Shown: piece by piece, positions 6,758 through 10,980 of the stretch
How the letters are laid out: each line of letters starts with the position of its first letter
Position numbering within the stretch: position 1 is the stretch's first letter
Assembly (NCBI GenBank): GCA_947086625.1
Contig: CAMTZV010000008.1
Coordinates: forward strand, 1 to 10,980
DNA: 10,980 bases
Reading direction: 5' to 3'
Origin: an uncultured bacterium
GTDB taxonomy: Bacteria; Bacillota; Clostridia; Lachnospirales; Lachnospiraceae
Translations under genes and position numbers: made by a program
The notes under the pieces: generated by a model
The model's input: the letters and a program-made list of their open reading frames with translations, nothing else
What the model was told of the DNA's origin: nothing
Databases searched by the model: none

Positions 6758-8146
6758 CTATGAGGACGTATAACCGATATTAAACATACCGACGCGGCCC
6801 ATGTATTTTTTGAACTCCACAGCCTTTTGCGGCTCCTTCACCTGTACGATCTGCTCATCCACACAGACACAGACACCCGGATAAATACCCTTTACGATCT
6901 GTATGTAAGCGCCGTTTGCGGCGTCCACAACCTTTTGCAGACCGGTCAGCTCCTCCCGCTGTCCCGCGATCAGTGCCGATAAACGCACCTTTTCTTTTAC
7001 AAGTGCCATACGCCGCGGGTCGTTTCGGAACGAAGCTCCCTTCTGACGCATGATCGTCTCAAACTGCAGAAGTCCCTCCTCGATGCGCTGAAGCTGCTTC
7101 TCATCGTCCCGCATCGCCTGCTCGATGGAACCCATCTTGCCGAACACATGCTGGTGAACACCCACGGAAACCTCCGTGTTCGCACCGACCTGATTTCCGA
7201 TCTCCCGCGCCTCGATGGCACAGACCGCATGTGTCGTACCGCCGACGATACAGCCCTTTTTCCCGGTCAGGTTTATGCGCCCGCCCGCGTATACGCGGCA
7301 GTCGAGAAACGAATCCGCCTCAATATCGCACTCTGTCTCCACATCCGCATACTCGAAAAAGAGCGCGCTGATATTACCCTTTGATCGGATTTTCGCACCG
7401 TTTTTTCCGAGCACACCGCCGCGCAGGATGATCCCTTTTCTGCCCTCGATGTAGGCAGACTCCACAACCCTGTCAATCGTGACCGTACCCGTCGCCTTGA
7501 TGGACATGCCCTCCGTCACATTTCCGTGAATGATAACGTCACCGTTAAACTCAATGTTCCCGGTGCTTAAGTCCACGTCGCCAAACACCTCATGAACCGG
7601 GAAAATATTGACCCGGTTATTCATCTCCGTAATTTTTCCGCCGACAATCGCCCGGTAGGTAACGCCGTCCTCGAGCTTCTCAAAGCCGCTTCCCTTCAGT
7701 GCGGGAAGCTCCTTGCCGTTTTTCGCATTCTTAAACTGCGCAGCGAGATTGTAGCCGTTCTGCCCGGGCGTCGCGGGATGGTAAATCGCGATATCCTGCC
7801 CCGGCTCCACCAGCTCAATCATCTTGATATTTTTATAGTCAACCGTGCCGTCCTCCTGGATAATCGGCTTTGCGGAGAGGTTTGTATCAAACAAATACTC
7901 AAACCATCCGCTCTCGCCATCCTTTGCCTCGGCACCCTCTGCCACTAAAACCTCTCTGTCAAAAACATTCTGCTCGACGATCTTTTTTAATGCTTCCTCA
8001 TCAATCCCGATCTTGACCTGATTGAGGTGAAGCACATCTGACAAATACTCCACCGTGTATTTTTCACCCGTTCCGCAAACAGGAACCGTCATATATGCAC
8101 TCATGTAGTCCTCTGTGATCCTCACAGTCGGCATTGGCAGCGACAT
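6758..8146 (-). CDS. FapA family protein (DUF342), beta-helix polymerising domain
   Basis: A 462-residue DUF342/FapA protein. The family has a right-handed beta-helix of polar repeats followed by a coiled coil; roles proposed in other bacteria include polymer-forming or localisation functions, and none is shown here. Seen from the start at 8146: an N-terminal domain to about 170, then repeated short beta units (for example FGDVDLSTGNIEFNGDV, HGNVTEGMSIKATGTV) at about 185-330. A charged coiled coil with QLQRIEEGLLQFETI and LVKEKVRLSALIAGQREEL covers about 350-420, and a final beta segment ends in FKKYMGRVG. The ATG at 8146 has a near-perfect AAGGAGGTG site 7 bases upstream; an alternative start 54 bases further upstream has none and is rejected. 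It is transcribed alone or with the next two genes from the 8219-8247 promoter. No signal peptide, so cytoplasmic. Confidence 0.93.
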   Translation of the reverse strand: MSLPMPTVRITEDYMSAYMTVPVCGTGEKYTVEYLSDVLHLNQVKIGIDEEALKKIVEQNVFDREVLVAEGAEAKDGESGWFEYLFDTNLSAKPIIQEDGTVDYKNIKMIELVEPGQDIAIYHPATPGQNGYNLAAQFKNAKNGKELPALKGSGFEKLEDGVTYRAIVGGKITEMNNRVNIFPVHEVFGDVDLSTGNIEFNGDVIIHGNVTEGMSIKATGTVTIDRVVESAYIEGRKGIILRGGVLGKNGAKIRSKGNISALFFEYADVETECDIEADSFLDCRVYAGGRINLTGKKGCIVGGTTHAVCAIEAREIGNQVGANTEVSVGVHQHVFGKMGSIEQAMRDDEKQLQRIEEGLLQFETIMRQKGASFRNDPRRMALVKEKVRLSALIAGQREELTGLQKVVDAANGAYIQIVKGIYPGVCVCVDEQIVQVKEPQKAVEFKKYMGRVGMFNIGYTSS

Positions 8147-8218
8147 GTTTACACCTCCTTTTCGCATAAGATCAAGTATACATTGAAACACGCGTAACAA
8201 GTGCGTATTCTAATATTG

Positions 8219-8247
8219 AGTATACAATAGTCTTCACACTTTTGCAA
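8219..8247 (-). promoter_or_regulatory. Sigma-A-type promoter for the fapA-like gene
   Basis: On the minus strand TTGCAA (plus 8242-8247) and TATACT (plus 8219-8224) are separated by exactly 17 bases, five of six matching at -10. Transcription should begin near 8212, leaving a leader of about 65 bases before the ATG at 8146. A second TGTATACT occurs at 8175-8182 without a well-spaced -35, possibly a regulatory repeat. Confidence 0.7.
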
Positions 8248-8276
8248 ATCTTTTTGATGAATTTAAACCTTTTTTT

Positions 8277-8441
8277 GGTATCAGTTCAGGCATCGTCCAG
8301 GAAATGTGCGAACCATGCCTGCATGGGTAAGCACATGACGCAGACGATGAGCGGAGCGCCAGGTTTGAGCAGAGTTAGCTGCGTCAGCAGCGGGAAAGCG
8401 CCGCAGGCGCCTCTGCGAATGGCGCGGGCTGAACTGTTACC
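8277..8441. repeat. 165-base structured inverted-repeat element (MITE/REP-like or structured RNA)
   Basis: The ends are inverted repeats, ggtatcagttcag (8277-8289) and ctgaactgttacc (8429-8441), 12 of 13 matching. Nested inside without conflict are: catcgtc 8291-8297 with gacgatg 8343-8349; atgtgc 8304-8309 with gcacat 8331-8336; ccatg 8313-8317 with catgg 8322-8326; gcgcca 8356-8361 with tggcgc 8420-8425; gcagag 8369-8374 with ctctgc 8411-8416; gctgc 8378-8382 with gcagc 8387-8391; gcgcc 8398-8402 with ggcgc 8406-8410. On the plus strand the closing arm is followed by six T (8442-8447). No protein is encoded. It fills most of the valS to fapA gap. Either a small non-autonomous palindromic element or a conserved RNA; orientation and function unknown. 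Confidence 0.75.
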
Positions 8442-8467
8442 TTTTTTGTACCAGTTCAGGCATCGTC
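8439..8467. repeat. Second copy of the element's left boundary, abutting the valS stop
   Basis: The block acc-T6-gtac followed by cagttcaggcatcgtc (8439-8467) repeats, in the same orientation, acc-T7-ggtat followed by the same 16 bases at 8267-8297; the 16-base core is identical and the offset is 170 bases. Its last base is the final base of the valS TAG read on the minus strand. It can also pair with the right arm of the element: ctgaactg 8429-8436 with cagttcag 8452-8459. Confidence 0.8.
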
Positions 8468-10980
8468 TACGCTTTCATCTGTGCGAGACGCGCAAGCACC
8501 TGCTCCATCATCTGCTCATATTTCGCCTGCTTATCCTTTTCCTCCGCAATCTTTGCCGCAGGCGCGCGGCTCACAAACTTTTCGTTGCAAAGCATCCCCT
8601 GCGAACGCGCGAGCTCCTTTTCCAGACGCGCCTTTTCCTTCAGCAAACGCTCCTTTTCCTTTTCAAAATCAACCAGATCCTCCAGCGGAAGATAGATAAC
8701 CGCATCCGGGATAACCGCCGATACGGCATCCTCGCTGATGTCTGCCTTGTCCGCCTGCACCGAGATCCCGTTCGTGAATGCCAGATTGACGTAAACTTCC
8801 TGCTCCCGCGCAAAAAGCTCACGCACGGCGGCGTTGTCCGATACGATGAAAAGCTTTGCCTTCCGCTGCGTCGGCACATCCATCTCGGTGTAGATGCCCC
8901 GAACTGCCTTCACCAGATCCTTACAGCGCGCAATCGCCGCTTCCTCCTCCGGGAAGCTCCATTTTTCGTCGTATTCCGGCCATGCGGAGCGCATGATCGT
9001 CTCCTCGTCGCTTTGCAGCGTACAGAAAATCTCCTCCGTAATAAACGGCATGTACGGGTGCAAAAGCTTCAACGCCCGCGTGAGCACCTCACGCAGCGTC
9101 CACAGCGCGGCGTTCGCCGAGACGGCGTCCTCGTCCTTTTTCCAGGTACGCACCTTTGCGATCTCGATATACCAGTCGCAGAACTCATCCCAGATGAAAT
9201 CATGCACCTTCTGCACGGCGATGCCCAGCTCGAAACGGTCCATATTCTCGGTCACGTCCTTCGCGAGCGTATTCACCCGCGATAAAATCCATTTATCCGC
9301 CGTGTGCAGCTCGTCCACGGCCGGCTGTGTGACGGTCATACCCTCCAGATTCATCATGATAAAGCGCGACGCATTCCACACCTTATTTGCAAAGTTGCGC
9401 GACGCCTCCACGCGCTCCCAGTAAAAGCGCATGTCGTTTCCCGGCGCGTTTCCGGTGATCAGTGTCAGGCGCAGCGCGTCCGCGCCGTACTTGTCGATGA
9501 CCTCCAGCGGGTCGATGCCGTTGCCAAGCGACTTGCTCATCTTGCGCCCCTGCGAATCGCGCACCAGGCCGTGAAAGAGCACCGTGTGAAACGGCGGCTT
9601 TCCCATCTGCTCGTAGCCGGAAAAAATCATGCGGATGACCCAGAAGAAAATAATATCGTAGCCGGTCACGAGCACGTCGTTCGGGTAAAAGTAATCCAGA
9701 TCCTCGGTCTTTTCGGGCCAGCCCAGCGTCGAAAACGGCCAGAGCGCCGATGAAAACCACGTGTCCAGCGTATCAGGATCCTGCGTCATATGCTTGCAGC
9801 CGCACTTCCCACAGGAATCCGGCTTTTCTACGGATACGACCATCTCGCCGCAGTCGTCGCAGTACCACGCCGGAATCCGGTGTCCCCACCAGAGCTGACG
9901 GCTGATGCACCAGTCGCGGATATTGTCGGTCCAGTTAAAGTACGTTTTGTCCATATGGGCGGGAAGCAGCTGAATCTCGCCGTTTTTCACGCCCTCGACA
10001 GCGGGCTTTATCATCTCGTCCATCTTCACGAACCACTGCTGCTTTACCATCGGCTCAACCGTTGTGCCGCAGCGGTCGTGCGTGCCGACGTTGTGCGCGT
10101 GCGGCACAACCTTCACGAGCAGGCCCATCTCCTCCAGATCCTTCACGAGCGCCTTCCGGCACTCATAGCGATCCATGCCCGCGTATTTTCCGGCCTTCTC
10201 GTTCATCGTCGCATCGTCGTTAATGACGATAATCTCCGCGAGGCCGTGGCGTTTTCCGACCTCGAAATCGTTCGGGTCGTGCGCGGGCGTGATCTTCACG
10301 CAGCCCGTTCCAAACTCCTTATCTACGTAGGGGTCTGCGATGACCGGGATCTCGCGCCCCGTCGTCGGAAGCAGCAGCGTCTTTCCGATGATGTCCTGAT
10401 AACGCGCATCCTCCGGGTTAACCGCTACAGCGGTATCGCCAAACATCGTTTCCGGTCGGGTCGTTGCGATCTCCACAAAGCGGCCCTCCTCGCCCACAAC
10501 CGGGTAGTTGATGTGCCAGAAAAAGCCGTCCTGCTCCTCGTGCTCCACCTCCGCGTCGGAAATGGATGTCTTACAGCACGGGCACCAGTTGATGATGCGC
10601 GAGCCCTTATAAATCCAGCCCTTTTTGTAGAGCTTTGTAAATACCTCCTCCACCGCGTGCGAGCAGCCCTCATCCAGCGTAAAGCGCTCCCGCTCCCAGT
10701 CCGCGGACGAGCCGAGCTTGCGCAGCTGCTTTACGATGCGCCCGCCATACTCCTCGCGCCACTCCCAGCACTTCTCCAAAAACTGCTCGCGGGTCAGATC
10801 CGCCTTGTCGATCCCCTGCTCCTTCAACGCATTTATAACGCGTACCTCAGTGGAGATGGAGGCATGATCCGTTCCCGGCTGCCAGAGCGCATTATAGCCC
10901 TGCATCCGCTTGTACCGGATCAGAATGTCCTGCATCGTGTTATCCAGCGCGTGTCCCATGTGAAGCTGCCCTGTAATGTT
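8467..10980 (-). CDS. valS: Valyl-tRNA synthetase, 5' end outside the window
   Basis: Charges tRNA-Val with valine in the cytoplasm and edits mischarged threonine. 837 residues are visible; the frame is open to the window edge (NITGQLH precedes the visible HMGH), so roughly the first 40 residues are missing. Seen in order: HIGH-type signature HMGH (plus 10951-10962), zinc-binding WCPCCKTS, CP1 editing domain with TTRPETMFGDTAVAVNP and GTGCVKITPAHDPNDF, a second cysteine cluster CDDCGE with CGKCGC, DTLDTWFSSALWPFSTLGW, KMSKS (plus 9529-9543), the anticodon-binding domain with WDEFCDWYIEIAK, and the C-terminal coiled coil rich in K and E that grips the tRNA. WFSSALWPFSTLGWP and overall layout mark ValRS rather than Ile or Leu enzymes. 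The stop is TAG at 8467-8469. No intrinsic terminator follows on this strand. Any T-box leader would lie beyond the window. Confidence 0.98.
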   Translation of the reverse strand, partial: NITGQLHMGHALDNTMQDILIRYKRMQGYNALWQPGTDHASISTEVRVINALKEQGIDKADLTREQFLEKCWEWREEYGGRIVKQLRKLGSSADWERERFTLDEGCSHAVEEVFTKLYKKGWIYKGSRIINWCPCCKTSISDAEVEHEEQDGFFWHINYPVVGEEGRFVEIATTRPETMFGDTAVAVNPEDARYQDIIGKTLLLPTTGREIPVIADPYVDKEFGTGCVKITPAHDPNDFEVGKRHGLAEIIVINDDATMNEKAGKYAGMDRYECRKALVKDLEEMGLLVKVVPHAHNVGTHDRCGTTVEPMVKQQWFVKMDEMIKPAVEGVKNGEIQLLPAHMDKTYFNWTDNIRDWCISRQLWWGHRIPAWYCDDCGEMVVSVEKPDSCGKCGCKHMTQDPDTLDTWFSSALWPFSTLGWPEKTEDLDYFYPNDVLVTGYDIIFFWVIRMIFSGYEQMGKPPFHTVLFHGLVRDSQGRKMSKSLGNGIDPLEVIDKYGADALRLTLITGNAPGNDMRFYWERVEASRNFANKVWNASRFIMMNLEGMTVTQPAVDELHTADKWILSRVNTLAKDVTENMDRFELGIAVQKVHDFIWDEFCDWYIEIAKVRTWKKDEDAVSANAALWTLREVLTRALKLLHPYMPFITEEIFCTLQSDEETIMRSAWPEYDEKWSFPEEEAAIARCKDLVKAVRGIYTEMDVPTQRKAKLFIVSDNAAVRELFAREQEVYVNLAFTNGISVQADKADISEDAVSAVIPDAVIYLPLEDLVDFEKEKERLLKEKARLEKELARSQGMLCNEKFVSRAPAAKIAEEKDKQAKYEQMMEQVLARLAQMKA

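Noticed and set aside
8175..8200. Second minus-strand promoter TTGTTA/TATACT closer to fapA
   Set aside because: The boxes are only 14 bases apart, too short for sigma-A; the pair at 8219-8247 fits better.
8429..8459. Hairpin ctgaactg/cagttcag as a valS terminator
   Set aside because: Read on the minus strand it has A runs rather than a following T run, so it does not look like an intrinsic terminator for valS.
8242..9285. Plus-strand open frame of 347 codons opposite valS
   Set aside because: It is antisense to well-conserved valS sequence, its product looks like a compositional shadow rich in R, H and L, and it lacks a ribosome site.

Overview
The window comes from a Gram-positive, endospore-forming Clostridia genome, most likely a Lachnospiraceae-type gut bacterium. 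The reasons are a complete spoIIA sporulation operon, strong AGGAGG-type ribosome binding sites, fairly high GC for the group, and an EpsC/EpsN-type surface polysaccharide pair. Every convincing gene lies on the minus strand, so transcription runs from high to low coordinates. No tRNA, rRNA, CRISPR array, insertion sequence or phage gene was seen.

In order of transcription: (i) valyl-tRNA synthetase, entering from the right edge with its first residues outside the window (8467-10980). (ii) A 320-base non-coding gap holding a 165-base, highly structured inverted-repeat element (8277-8441), a second copy of one of its arms that abuts the valS stop codon, and a good housekeeping promoter. (iii) A FapA-type (DUF342) polymer protein (6758-8146). 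(iv) A second promoter followed by a 46-residue acidic protein and a zinc-ribbon/TPR/membrane protein only one base apart (5111-6632), closed by a strong intrinsic terminator at 5031-5066. (v) The sporulation operon spoIIAA-spoIIAB-sigF (3416-4892), encoding the anti-anti-sigma factor, the anti-sigma kinase and sigma-F. (vi) A cysteine-rich small-domain protein (3101-3361). (vii) An unrecognised protein with a membrane segment near each end (2282-2956). (viii) A PLP-dependent sugar aminotransferase (1013-2257). (ix) An EpsC/PglF/FlaA1-type nucleotide-sugar 4,6-dehydratase that runs off the left edge (1-1002).

The last two form a substrate/product pair. The dehydratase would make a 4-keto-6-deoxy UDP-sugar and the aminotransferase would aminate it, as in EpsC/EpsN and PglF/PglE pathways for diacetamido-trideoxy sugars in glycans or exopolysaccharide. 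The dehydratase frame, however, carries an in-frame TAA (58-60) just after the catalytic-domain nucleotide-binding motif, and homologous sequence continues in the same frame beyond it. The gene is therefore broken, read through, or affected by a sequence error.

The most unusual item is the 8277-8441 element. Its 13-base ends are inverted repeats (12 of 13 match), and seven further helices nest inside without conflict. A T run follows on the plus strand. It is either a small mobile palindromic element (MITE/REP-like) or a structured RNA.
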